A stretch of DNA of 64,000 nt from Chryseobacterium binzhouense (lineage in GTDB: Bacteria > Bacteroidota > Bacteroidia > Flavobacteriales > Weeksellaceae). Position numbers and translations under genes: made by a program. The notes beneath the pieces were generated by a model that was given only the letters and a program-made list of their open reading frames with translations, made no database searches and had not been told where the DNA came from. Positions 34,912-43,992 of the stretch are shown one piece after another. Numbering within the stretch: position 1 is the first letter of the stretch; the number at the start of each line of letters is the position of its first letter. The DNA lies in NCBI RefSeq assembly GCF_007474545.1, contig NZ_VKOG01000002.1, positions 310,001 through 374,000 on the forward strand. The letters are read 5' to 3'.

Positions 34912-35361
34912 ATGAGAGTTGTTGTACAAAGAGTAACTGAAGCTAGTGTAAAAGTTAACGAAGAAGTTGTCGGTAAAATAGATAGCGGTCTGATGCTTCT
35001 CGTTGGTATTGACGAAAATGATGACAAACCTGATGCTGAGTGGCTCGTTCAAAAAATTCTGAATCTGAGAATTTTTGGAGACGATGATGGAAAACTCAAT
35101 CTTTCCGTGCTTGATACAAAAGGAGAAATTTTATGCATAAGCCAATTTACACTGATTGCAGATTACAAGAAAGGCAACCGTCCTTCTTTTATAAAAGCAG
35201 CAAAACCAGATCAGGCGGTTCCGCTTTTTGATTATTTTAAAAATGAACTTAAAAAATCGCACCTTAAAGTAGAAAGCGGAATTTTCGGAGCCGATATGAA
35301 AGTTTCTTTAATCAATGACGGACCCGTAACTATTATAATGGATTCTCAAACCAAACAATAA
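34912..35361 (+). CDS. dtd: D-aminoacyl-tRNA deacylase
   Basis: A 149-residue enzyme with the two Dtd signatures S-Q-F-T-L and N-D-G-P-V-T-I. It hydrolyses D-amino acids and glycine from mischarged tRNAs. The length is normal. It is coupled to the degenerate Rieske lipoprotein by a 1-bp gap, although no functional link is obvious. Confidence 0.95.
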   Translation: MRVVVQRVTEASVKVNEEVVGKIDSGLMLLVGIDENDDKPDAEWLVQKILNLRIFGDDDGKLNLSVLDTKGEILCISQFTLIADYKKGNRPSFIKAAKPDQAVPLFDYFKNELKKSHLKVESGIFGADMKVSLINDGPVTIIMDSQTKQ

Positions 35362-35566
35362 AATATATCTTTATTTACTAGGCTAAAGATCTCTTTTAAT
35401 CAATGGATTAAATTTATCAAATATACTCTTAGGAGCATCTTTTAATACCACATCAACCGTAATTTCACTAAAAAAATATAAATACCAAAAACAAATACCA
35501 CTTTTATTGTTTTTTATATTTCTTTTGTTTTAACTTTATCATACCAAAAAACAAAAGCTAAATAAT

Positions 35567-36451
35567 ATGAAAAACGTTTGTCTTTCTGCAATATTTATAA
35601 TGTTTTTTTGCATTATAGATGCACAAGTGGGAATAAATACCGAAACTCCTAAATCCACACTTCACATCCAAAAGGTAACAGATCTTAAATTTCCTGATGG
35701 CGTTATCCCACCAAGGATTTCCGGAGATTCATTAAGATTAAAAGCTTCAGCTTATGGTTCTGCACAAAATGGAGCCATCGTTTATGTAACAAGTCCCATT
35801 ACAAATACGGGTGACAATGAACCGAAAACACAAGATGTAAAAACCACCGGTCTTTTTGTATATGATGCTTACTACACCCATCCGAACAGTACGTTGGGCA
35901 TATGGAACAAAATGCCTTCCAGTGAAAACACACCATCAAGCAGTGTATACGCAGCAAAATTTTCAGGCAATCTTTCTTTAATAAACGTAAATCTAAGCCT
36001 TTTTTCGAGCGCTTTCTATTATATCCCTTTAAGTGCAAATTCCACCAATGTTAATACAGAAATCACTACCAATCAGGTTTCCAACAATGAATATATTGCT
36101 CCATCTGACGGTTTTTATCACATTAATTACAGTTTTAGAATTGGGCAGGGAATTTCTGCAGAACTATTATCGAATTTACCGGGAATTGCGATTACCAAGA
36201 CAGCAGGATCCACAACATCTTTATTGGATTACCGGCAATTTGGAGGAGTAAATCTACTTAATCTTCAGCTGCCATTTCCGCTGAATGGCGTTACCATTGC
36301 TGTAAATATTACTCTTACACAAGGGCAGATCAGCCATATTTATCAGCTGAAAGCAGGAGATCGGTTACGGTTTGGTTTGGTACAGGGAGGATTAAACGTG
36401 GGACTTCTTACGGATAAATCGGCAGAAATTTCGGTTTTTAAACTACGGTAA
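35567..36451 (+). CDS. Secreted flavobacterial surface protein, C1q/fibre-like
   Basis: A 294-residue exported protein with a signal peptide, followed at once by V-G-I-N-T-E-T-P-K-S-T-L-H-I, a start I know from many flavobacterial cell-surface proteins with tail-fibre or C1q-like ends. The C-terminal half is beta-rich (about 130-290), as in C1q/TNF folds. The function is unknown. A 205-bp AT-rich gap before it holds no gene. Confidence 0.65.
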   Translation: MKNVCLSAIFIMFFCIIDAQVGINTETPKSTLHIQKVTDLKFPDGVIPPRISGDSLRLKASAYGSAQNGAIVYVTSPITNTGDNEPKTQDVKTTGLFVYDAYYTHPNSTLGIWNKMPSSENTPSSSVYAAKFSGNLSLINVNLSLFSSAFYYIPLSANSTNVNTEITTNQVSNNEYIAPSDGFYHINYSFRIGQGISAELLSNLPGIAITKTAGSTTSLLDYRQFGGVNLLNLQLPFPLNGVTIAVNITLTQGQISHIYQLKAGDRLRFGLVQGGLNVGLLTDKSAEISVFKLR

Positions 36452-36504
36452 TTTTTATTAGAGCCAACATTAATTCTGCATGCCAATTACAAACAACATA
36501 AAAC

Positions 36505-36900
36505 TCACATAACCAGCTCCTCAAAAAGCTTATGAAATGTTTCGTTGAGGTTTTTAGATTTTCCCGGATGAGGTCTTGAAGTCTGAACAACGGAACTCCG
36601 AACCGCAGTTAACCATCTGAAACGTTCGGGAATATCCAGCATTGCGATAGGACCACCCTCTTTTTTACCGTCAGCAATATTCTCGAAACTCTTCAGATTT
36701 TCTAAAACATCATTGTAATCAAGCTTACTTCGCATCAGCCTGAATTTATCAGGACACAGATAAAATCGTGACTGAATGTATTTTTCTTTTTTTGAAAACA
36801 AGATCAAACCAATATTGAAAAACTCTTCTCTTTCAACTTTCGGAACTAGCCTTATTACTGCATATTCATATATTTTATCTTCCTGCATTTTTGGCTTCAT
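36505..36900 (-). CDS. DUF3037 protein
   Basis: A 131-residue protein with the DUF3037 signature Y-E-Y-A-V-I-R-L-V-P near residue 10 and F-F-N-I-G-L-I-L-F-S near 26. The biochemical role is unknown. Its start overlaps the end of the HipA-like kinase gene by 26 bp, so the two are translationally coupled. Confidence 0.85.
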   Translation of the reverse strand: MKPKMQEDKIYEYAVIRLVPKVEREEFFNIGLILFSKKEKYIQSRFYLCPDKFRLMRSKLDYNDVLENLKSFENIADGKKEGGPIAMLDIPERFRWLTAVRSSVVQTSRPHPGKSKNLNETFHKLFEELVM

Positions 36901-37648
36901 TTAAAAAAATTAAGGAATTTTCTAATCTTGTCTTTAGAAAATTAAAATAAATCTCACGGATTTCATCGGGATTTTCTTCCGCATCATCCCAATGCAGCCA
37001 ATCCTGCGGAATAGTATTCACAATATCCCGAAAAATCTGATCATTCAGAACCTGATGCGCAAATTGATCTGCTTCATCAAGCTTAACAGCCTGAGGAAGC
37101 AAAACATGATCCTTTACATATTTGAATGGTGTTTTTGCAGCGGCATCAAAGTTTTGCCAAGAGTGATGAAAGTAAAACGAAGCTCCGTTATCAATGACCC
37201 AAAGCTCTTTATGCCACATCAAAAGATTGGTGTTTTTAAAAGTCCGGTCTATATTGGTGATAAAGGCATCAAACCATACAATTTTTGACGCTAAAAGAGG
37301 ATCTATCCGAACGGCAGGATCATAAGCAATTGAACCTGAAAGATAATGAAGACCCAAATTGAGACCTTCAGAAAATTTTAGTAAATCCTGAATTTCTTCA
37401 TCAGCTTCAGCTCTTCCGAAATCCACATCCAGATAAGCAAATACAAGTTCAGGAATAGGAAGCCCCAAAGCTTCAGCAATTTTACCTCCCAACAGTTCAG
37501 AAATCAGCATTTTGACCCCATGACCAGCACCACGAAATTTCAAAACATACTTAAAATCATCATCAGCCTCAGCCAAAGCAGGAAGAGACCCTCCCTCTCT
37601 AAGCGGGAGGATGTATCTCATCACTGTTACTGTACGTAAATTATTCAT
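36875..37648 (-). CDS. HipA-like kinase
   Basis: A 257-residue protein related to the HipA kinase fold: a catalytic loop F-D-A-F-I-T-N-I-D-R-T-F-K-N-T-N near 134-149 and a metal-binding D-N-G-A-S-F near 160. The N-terminal HipA subdomain is absent and no HipB-type repressor is nearby; DUF3037 is the partner instead. I chose the ATG at 37648 because the frame upstream opens only with TTG. The substrate is unknown and could be a tRNA synthetase-like target or a different molecule. Confidence 0.8.
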   Translation of the reverse strand: MNNLRTVTVMRYILPLREGGSLPALAEADDDFKYVLKFRGAGHGVKMLISELLGGKIAEALGLPIPELVFAYLDVDFGRAEADEEIQDLLKFSEGLNLGLHYLSGSIAYDPAVRIDPLLASKIVWFDAFITNIDRTFKNTNLLMWHKELWVIDNGASFYFHHSWQNFDAAAKTPFKYVKDHVLLPQAVKLDEADQFAHQVLNDQIFRDIVNTIPQDWLHWDDAEENPDEIREIYFNFLKTRLENSLIFLNEAKNAGR

Positions 37649-37663
37649 TAAAATATTCAACAG

Positions 37664-38485
37664 CTATTTAATTAAAATCTTCCAGGCTTCATCAATTTTA
37701 TTTTCCAGCAATAGTTTCTGGGCAATAAGATGAATATTGTCATCTGAATGGCAGTTTTCAGAAGGCAAAACCTCAACATTCGCAAGCATTCCCAAATCAT
37801 TTCCTGTGAATATCTTACTGAGCTTTACCGAATCCGGAAGCCGATCAAACCCTATCCCTTTTGTAACCAATGGCTTAGGAACTTCAAAAAGATTATTTTC
37901 ATTGTTTCTGGAATACCAATTGCTGCCTAATCTTGCAACCATATCCAATTTTGCCTGATCAAGATTACCATTTTCATCAAGATATTCTTCACGGATATGA
38001 ATTTTCATTACTTCACAAATCACAAGATTTCCCGCTCCACCCTGATCTCCGAGAGCTTTAACTTCTAAGACTTTGCACTCAAAATTAACAGGACATTCTG
38101 CAATTAATTTAGGTTGTACCCAATCTGCATCTTTCATGGTAAGACCAGATTTTATAAATTCGTTTACATTATCTCCATATTCTGTTGAAGCCAGAGAAAT
38201 CTGCTGTACGATCGGGAAATTTACAGTTCCTATAACAACTTCGGATGTTTCCAAGACGTTTTCCAAAGTGTGTTTTGTGGTATTATCACGAACTCTTCTG
38301 GATGGAGAAAAAATCAAAACCGGTGGAACCGTACTGAACATGTTGAAAAAACTGAAAGGCGACAGATTAGGATTTCCTTCTTTATCAATGGTTGAAGCCA
38401 ATGCAATAGGACGCGGCGAAACAGCAGTCTGCATAACAGTTTGTAATTGCACGGGAGTTATTTCTGATGGAATAAGTGTTTTCAT
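37664..38485 (-). CDS. Flavin reductase-like FMN-binding protein
   Basis: A 273-residue protein with a flavin-reductase-type split-barrel domain (about 15-195): the S-P-F-S-F-F-N-M-F region and G-T-V-N-F-P near 90 are typical. It probably binds FMN. It lies downstream of fumarylacetoacetase on the same strand. I recall this association in flavobacterial tyrosine-degradation loci, but its enzymatic role there is unclear. I chose the ATG at 38485 over an upstream TTG. Confidence 0.82.
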   Translation of the reverse strand: MKTLIPSEITPVQLQTVMQTAVSPRPIALASTIDKEGNPNLSPFSFFNMFSTVPPVLIFSPSRRVRDNTTKHTLENVLETSEVVIGTVNFPIVQQISLASTEYGDNVNEFIKSGLTMKDADWVQPKLIAECPVNFECKVLEVKALGDQGGAGNLVICEVMKIHIREEYLDENGNLDQAKLDMVARLGSNWYSRNNENNLFEVPKPLVTKGIGFDRLPDSVKLSKIFTGNDLGMLANVEVLPSENCHSDDNIHLIAQKLLLENKIDEAWKILIK

Positions 38486-38512
38486 TACCAATTAAATTTC
38501 TTGACACATAAG

Positions 38513-39760
38513 TTAAACCGCAGGAATAATCTTACCTGAAACTTCACCGAAACCAACTCTTACGCCATCTTTTTCAGCCCAGGCTTTCATTGTCACTGTG
38601 TCATTATCATTAATGAATTTTCTCTCTTCACCATTGTTTAATGTTATTGGATTTTGTCCTCTCCACGTTAATTCCAGCATAGAACCGAAAGATTTTGGAT
38701 CGCTTCCCGAGATTGTTCCGCTTGCATACATGTCACCCACTTCTAAATTGCAACCGTTTACCGTATGATGCGCCAATTGCTGCGTCATATTCCAGTACAT
38801 GAATTTATAATTGCTTTCCGAGATTAAATTATCATCTCCATTTTCAGGTTTAATATATACTTCCAGATTAATATCGTAATTTTTGTCACCTTCAAATTTC
38901 AAGTAATCTAAAACTTCAGGTTCCTGAGTTGGAGAAGCGGTTCTAAATGGCTCCAACGCTTCAAGAGTTACAACCCACGGAGAGACTGACGAGCCGAAAT
39001 TTTTAGCTAAAAAAGGTCCTAGCGGAACATATTCCCAAGATTGAATATCCCGCGCCGACCAATCATTGAAAACAACCATTCCAAAAATAGCGTCTTCCGC
39101 ATCTTTAGTGGAAATACTTTCGCCCATTTCCGTATTTTTATTGATAATGAAAGCCATTTCCAGCTCAAAATCCAATTGCTGACAAGGTCCGAAAAAAGGT
39201 TTATCCGCATCCGCAGGTTTCATCTGACCTTTCGGACGGTTTATTTCTGTCCCGGAAACTACAATAGATGAAGCTCTGCCATGATAACCTACCGGAAGAT
39301 GTTTCCAGTTGGGAAGCAATGCATTGGCAGGATCTCTGAACATTTTACCTACATTGGTAGCATGTTCTATACTGCTGTAAAAGTCGGTGTAATTCGGAAC
39401 ATGCACAGGCATCATCATTTTTACCTCATCCAGATTATAAAAAGCCTCTTCTATTGTTTTTTCGTCTTTAGACAAAATAGAGCCTTCGTTCAATAATTCC
39501 TGAATCTTGAGTCGAACCGCATTGGTAATCGGTTTTCCCAATTCAATAAACTCATTTAAAGTATACGCTTCAAAAACATTATCAACAAGACCTTCTATTT
39601 CTTCAAAATAGCCTAAATCGTACAATGTCGCAAGATCAATAACCTGATCTCCGATTCTTGTGCAGCATGCAATGAATTCTTTATTGAAAACCGCTACGCC
39701 AAATGGGATATTGTGTATAGAAAAATCTGACTCTGAGGAATATTCTACAAATGATTTCAT
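38513..39760 (-). CDS. fahA: Fumarylacetoacetase
   Basis: A 415-residue hydrolase that cleaves fumarylacetoacetate to fumarate and acetoacetate, the last step of tyrosine degradation. It has the N-terminal SH3-like domain and the metal-binding catalytic core: D-F-Y-S-S-I-E-H-A near 127 and F-E-L-E-M-A-F near 200. The length matches the family. It lies close to hppD copy 2. Homogentisate dioxygenase and maleylacetoacetate isomerase are not in the window. Confidence 0.94.
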   Translation of the reverse strand: MKSFVEYSSESDFSIHNIPFGVAVFNKEFIACCTRIGDQVIDLATLYDLGYFEEIEGLVDNVFEAYTLNEFIELGKPITNAVRLKIQELLNEGSILSKDEKTIEEAFYNLDEVKMMMPVHVPNYTDFYSSIEHATNVGKMFRDPANALLPNWKHLPVGYHGRASSIVVSGTEINRPKGQMKPADADKPFFGPCQQLDFELEMAFIINKNTEMGESISTKDAEDAIFGMVVFNDWSARDIQSWEYVPLGPFLAKNFGSSVSPWVVTLEALEPFRTASPTQEPEVLDYLKFEGDKNYDINLEVYIKPENGDDNLISESNYKFMYWNMTQQLAHHTVNGCNLEVGDMYASGTISGSDPKSFGSMLELTWRGQNPITLNNGEERKFINDNDTVTMKAWAEKDGVRVGFGEVSGKIIPAV

Positions 39761-39799
39761 AATTTTTTAAATTTTAAGATCAAAAAAACTGATCTGTTT

Positions 39800-40258
39800 T
39801 TATTTTTTTGAATATGCTTTTTCATCAATCCATCTTTCACGGGAATTGATGTCTATAAGATAAAGAATTTCTTTTTGTTTGGTAAGAAGTAAAGTTTTGG
39901 TAACGGGAATAGGAATTTTTTTGTTTTCCAGTTTGTCTGCACGCAGCGAAACGATATTCTTCTTTCTTAAAATATCCCCGCTGAAAACATTAGAGCTGGT
40001 TTCGCCCGTAGATTTATCATCAAACATTTCTACATATGTTGCATCTTTGCCTTTAATAACGATAAAATTTCTTTCCGTGTGATCGGGAAAATCTTTTATC
40101 AGGACAAATTTTCTGTTATCAACGCTGAGGTTTTCAAGATTTTGATTAATTCCTCTTTTTTCTTCAAGCAGGGTAAGAATATCATTAATCGCTCCATAGT
40201 TTTGGGCATTAAATGCAAAACCTGTCAGCAAAAATATTCCAATAAAAATTTTTCTCAT
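39800..40258 (-). CDS. Hypothetical exported protein, 152 residues
   Basis: The protein has a signal peptide (cleavage near F-N-A-Q) and a soluble, Lys/Asp-rich mature part without recognisable motifs. It lies between fahA and hppD copy 2 on the same strand, so it may be co-transcribed with the tyrosine pathway. I do not recognise the family. Confidence 0.65.
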   Translation of the reverse strand: MRKIFIGIFLLTGFAFNAQNYGAINDILTLLEEKRGINQNLENLSVDNRKFVLIKDFPDHTERNFIVIKGKDATYVEMFDDKSTGETSSNVFSGDILRKKNIVSLRADKLENKKIPIPVTKTLLLTKQKEILYLIDINSRERWIDEKAYSKK

Positions 40259-40325
40259 CTAAGTTGGTATTAAAAAAGTTTTGTCAAGATCTGCATCCTG
40301 ACAAAACTTAATATTGTAAATAAAA

Positions 40326-41456
40326 TTAAAGATTACCTCTTCTTTCCTGCTCTCTTTCCAAAGCTTCAAACAACGCTTTGAAATTTCCAGCTCCGAAACT
40401 TTGTGCGCCATGTCTTTCAATAATTTCGAAAAACAAAGTCGGACGGTCTTCTACCGGCTTCGTAAAAATCTGAAGCAGATAGCCTTCTTCATCATGATCA
40501 ATTAAGATACCAAGATCCTGTAATTTTTTTAAATCTTCATCAATATGCCCTACTCTTTCCGGAACCATTTCATAATACGCTTCCGGCGGTGCAGAAAGAA
40601 ACTCCACTCCTCTTTTCTTCAATTCCGTAACTGTATGAATGATATCTTTGGTTGCTACTGCAATATGCTGCACTCCTTCTCCTTCATAGAAATCAAGATA
40701 TTCTTCTACCTGAGATTTCTTTTTACCTTCCGCAGGTTCGTTAATAGGAAATTTTGCATACCCGTTACCGTTTGACATAACTTTAGACATCAATGCAGAA
40801 TATTCTGTATTAATTTGTTTATCGTCAAAAGAAAGAATGTTTACAAATCCCATTACTTTTTCGTACCACTCTACTGTAGGAATCATTCTGTCCCAACCTA
40901 CATTTCCTACACAGTGATCTACGTAAAGCAAACCAGCATCCTCCGGCTGATAATCACTTTCCCATTTTTCATATCCAGGTATGAATGCTCCGTTGTAATT
41001 TTTTCTTTCCACAAACATGTGAACCGTCTCACCGTATGTATAAATTCCTGACATTCTTACTTCACCATGCTCGTCAGTCAATGTAACTGGTTCCAAATAG
41101 GGCTTTCCACCTCTTTTTGTAGTTTCTTCAAATGCAGAATAAGCGTCATCAACCCAAAGTGCCAAAATCTTCACCCCGTCACCATGCTTTTTTACATGCT
41201 CACAAATTGGAGAATCAGATTTTAATCCTGTTGTAAGAATCAATCTGATTTTTCCCTGCTGAAGAACATAAGAAGCGCGATCTCTCACTCCTGTTTCCGG
41301 TCCTGCATACGCAAGAGACTGAAATCCGAAAGCAGTTTTATAAAAATGCGCAGCCTGCTTTGCATTCCCAACGTAAAATTCAATATAATCGGTACCGTTG
41401 ATTGGCAAAAAATTTTCTGCCTGAGCAATTTTCTCGGCAAATGTGAGTGTTGACAT
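40326..41456 (-). CDS. hppD: 4-hydroxyphenylpyruvate dioxygenase (copy 2)
   Basis: A 376-residue Fe(II) dioxygenase producing homogentisate. Iron ligands lie in V-D-H-C-V-G-N, V-Q-H-I-A-V-A-T and F-F-E-I-I-E-R, with the complete C-terminal helix Q-S-F-G-A-G-N-F-K-A-L-F. It sits in the tyrosine pathway context (fumarylacetoacetase 0.6 kb downstream), so this is probably the housekeeping copy. The copy at 16482 is highly similar. Confidence 0.94.
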   Translation of the reverse strand: MSTLTFAEKIAQAENFLPINGTDYIEFYVGNAKQAAHFYKTAFGFQSLAYAGPETGVRDRASYVLQQGKIRLILTTGLKSDSPICEHVKKHGDGVKILALWVDDAYSAFEETTKRGGKPYLEPVTLTDEHGEVRMSGIYTYGETVHMFVERKNYNGAFIPGYEKWESDYQPEDAGLLYVDHCVGNVGWDRMIPTVEWYEKVMGFVNILSFDDKQINTEYSALMSKVMSNGNGYAKFPINEPAEGKKKSQVEEYLDFYEGEGVQHIAVATKDIIHTVTELKKRGVEFLSAPPEAYYEMVPERVGHIDEDLKKLQDLGILIDHDEEGYLLQIFTKPVEDRPTLFFEIIERHGAQSFGAGNFKALFEALEREQERRGNL

Positions 41457-41661
41457 ATTTTCTATTTTTTACTTTTATTTTGTCTGCAAATTACAAAATT
41501 CTGAGAAATAATAAGTAATTAGAACTAATCAATGAATTATTATTAAATTAACAACAAAGCAAAGAGTTCATTTAAGTAAATTTAAGTTTATACAAATTAT
41601 AATAAAAAAATCTACATTTGTAATGGAAGACAGATGTTGAAGAGAAACTATTTCGATTTAC

Positions 41662-41687
41662 AAAAGCCGTAATTATTTACGGCTTTT
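41662..41687. terminator. Bidirectional terminator at the end of the 259-residue protein gene
   Basis: AAAAGCCGTAA and TTACGGCTTTT form an 11-bp stem with a 4-base loop. It overlaps the stop codon of the minus-strand gene, and T-rich flanks lie on the plus side. Confidence 0.75.
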
Positions 41688-42465
41688 ATTTTTTATTATT
41701 CAATCTTCCGGCATCAGGATTATAATTATCCCAAATTTTCCACTCATCATTAATTTTACGAATAAAATAAATCTGAGTATTAAGCTGATTGACAAAATGT
41801 TCTTCGCCTGAACCCGTCCTGAAAAGCAAATTCCAGAATTCCTGAGCTTCCAGTATTTTTTTATCTGGCTCATCGGTAAGAATATTGATATCAAAAACTT
41901 CATAATTTGAACGGTTATTCTTGGTCACCAATTCAAATTCTCTTTCACAGAGTTCTCTGCTGAAATTGGATGCCCTTTCTAAGAATGGAGAATTGTCAAA
42001 TACAAGATCCTTAAACAGCTCCAGTTTCAAAACAGGAAAATTTTTGTAAAGCTCAAACACCGAAGAACAATATTGATATACAATATGTTTAGTAAAATTG
42101 TTTTTATGATGAGTTTCCGATACCTTTACTGATTCACGATAATGCTGAATGTAGGCGTTGAGATTTTTAAAGCCTAAAAATATACAAATCTTATCCAGAG
42201 TTTTTAAAAAACGAAGATCATTGTGTGTTTTTTCGTCGTATTCATTTTCAAAAAATCTTTGCAATGTAACGTGAGAAATTGTATTTCCCAACTCGAACTT
42301 TTTTTGATCTCTCAATTCTTCGGAAGTCGCCAATTCATCTTTTATAATTTCAGATAAGATCACAAAATGGCTTCTTTTCCATCCTGAAGTATTTCCCAAA
42401 ACTGAATTAGACACCTTAGAATGCTTAAGAATATCTTCCTTTATGGAATTATATATTGTTTTCAA
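41686..42465 (-). CDS. Conserved-looking hypothetical protein, 259 residues
   Basis: I do not recognise a named family. The N-terminal third contains I-S-H-V-T-L-Q-R-F-F-E-N-E-Y and R-F-L-K-T-L-D-K-I-C-I-F-L-G, a pattern I associate with flavobacterial proteins of DNA-binding appearance (two helices resembling a helix-turn-helix). The C-terminal part looks like a small alpha/beta domain. There is no signal peptide. The frame opens with TTG and has no better start, so the true N-terminus is uncertain. Confidence 0.6.
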   Translation of the reverse strand: MKTIYNSIKEDILKHSKVSNSVLGNTSGWKRSHFVILSEIIKDELATSEELRDQKKFELGNTISHVTLQRFFENEYDEKTHNDLRFLKTLDKICIFLGFKNLNAYIQHYRESVKVSETHHKNNFTKHIVYQYCSSVFELYKNFPVLKLELFKDLVFDNSPFLERASNFSRELCEREFELVTKNNRSNYEVFDINILTDEPDKKILEAQEFWNLLFRTGSGEEHFVNQLNTQIYFIRKINDEWKIWDNYNPDAGRLNNKK

Positions 42466-42569
42466 TTATGTTTTTTTTAGAAATTGCTATTAGCAAAAAT
42501 ACTGCCACAGCCATAGTTATACCACAATATACTAAATACATCTAACTAAAATGATTTTTTTATGAATTT

Positions 42570-43844
42570 TTATGAATTAAATCTTTCATAAGCTGCTCTT
42601 TCAAGCATTTCTCTGTCATCTGGATGCGCTATACTGATCAATTCCTGCGCTCTCTGACGAAGATTTTTTCCATATAAATACGCTGTACCATATTCTGTAA
42701 CAACATAATGAATATGACCCCGGGTTGTAACCACACCTGCTCCCGGTTTAAGAAAAGGAACAATCCTTGAAACTCCTTTCTTTGTTCTTGATGTAATTGC
42801 AATAATTGGTTTGCCATCTTCACTCAGTGCAGCACCTCTCATAAAATCCATCTGACCGCCAATTCCGCTATACTGCATTGTTCCGATAGAATCTGCACAG
42901 ACCTGTCCTGTAAGATCTATTTCTATGGCAGAGTTGATGGCAACCATCTTATTATTCCTCATGATATTGATCGGAAAATTGACTGTACTTACATCATCAA
43001 ACGAAAAAACAGTATTATCATCTACATAATCATATAACTTTCTTGTCCCAAAACAGAAACTTGTTATTGTCTTATTGTCATTATAGCCTTTATATTTATT
43101 ATTGATAACATCATTCTGAATTAAATCTATCACGCCATCACTCAGCATTTCCGTATGAATTCCGAGATCTTTATGATTTCCAAGACATTTCAAAACAGCA
43201 TCCGGAATAGTTCCGATCCCCATTTGTAAAGTTGATCTGTCTTCTATGAGTTCAGCCACATTTTTTCCTACAAGCATTTCTTCGGCTCCTACTTTTGCTC
43301 CATAATCTACTGTAGGAAGTTCTTCTTCGTGCCATACCAGTTTATGAATTCTGCTAATGTGAATCATTCCGTCACCGTGCGTTCTGGGCATAAGAGGATT
43401 TACAACCGCTACAATTATTTTTGCCGTGTCTACCGCTGCTCTAGCTACATCTACAGAAGTTCCGAGGGTACAAAAACCATGTTTATCGGGAGGTGAAACG
43501 GTAATAAGTGCAACATCCAGCGGTAAAATATTTTTTCTGAATAAAATCGGAATTTCACTTAAAAAAACAGGCACAAAATCTCCTCTGTCAGAATTCACAG
43601 CATCACGTACCGGAGAAGAAACAAAAAGTGAGTTTACAAAAAATTTACCTTTATACTGAGGTTTTGCAATCTCTACATTTCCCTGCTGTGTAATGGAAAC
43701 CATTTCTACATTTTCAAGACGATGGGACTGCCTCGCCAATTCGTCAATTAAATAATTTGGTGTACAGGCGCTTCCGTGAAAGAAAACACGGTTCCCGCTT
43801 TTTATCGTATAAATTGCTTCTTCTGCACTGATATAATTATACAT
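42570..43844 (-). CDS. Acetyl-CoA hydrolase/transferase family CoA transferase
   Basis: A 424-residue class I CoA transferase with two alpha/beta halves. The conserved C-terminal segment G-I-G-G-Q-M-D-F-M-R-G-A is visible near 330, along with the middle H-T-E-M-L-S-D-G-V-I-D-L segment. Related enzymes move CoA between acetate and 4-hydroxybutyrate, succinate or propionate; the exact substrate cannot be read. It is a single-gene unit. Confidence 0.9.
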   Translation of the reverse strand: MYNYISAEEAIYTIKSGNRVFFHGSACTPNYLIDELARQSHRLENVEMVSITQQGNVEIAKPQYKGKFFVNSLFVSSPVRDAVNSDRGDFVPVFLSEIPILFRKNILPLDVALITVSPPDKHGFCTLGTSVDVARAAVDTAKIIVAVVNPLMPRTHGDGMIHISRIHKLVWHEEELPTVDYGAKVGAEEMLVGKNVAELIEDRSTLQMGIGTIPDAVLKCLGNHKDLGIHTEMLSDGVIDLIQNDVINNKYKGYNDNKTITSFCFGTRKLYDYVDDNTVFSFDDVSTVNFPINIMRNNKMVAINSAIEIDLTGQVCADSIGTMQYSGIGGQMDFMRGAALSEDGKPIIAITSRTKKGVSRIVPFLKPGAGVVTTRGHIHYVVTEYGTAYLYGKNLRQRAQELISIAHPDDREMLERAAYERFNS

Positions 43845-43942
43845 ACTTATTTGTTTTGATGATTCTCAGATTTAAAGATACTTCATATTATTTGTAAAAA
43901 AGACCTGTTTTACAAAGATTTTTATCATATTTCGTGAAAACA

Positions 43943-43972
43943 AAAAACCAAATGCAGCGCATCTGGTTTTAT
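43943..43972 (-). terminator. Terminator after gpsA
   Basis: AAAACCA-x-ATGC and GCAT-x-TGGTTTT form a hairpin with one internal mismatch, about 20 bp beyond the gpsA stop on the minus strand. Confidence 0.6.
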
Positions 43973-43992
43973 AAGATTAAAATTATATTTTA

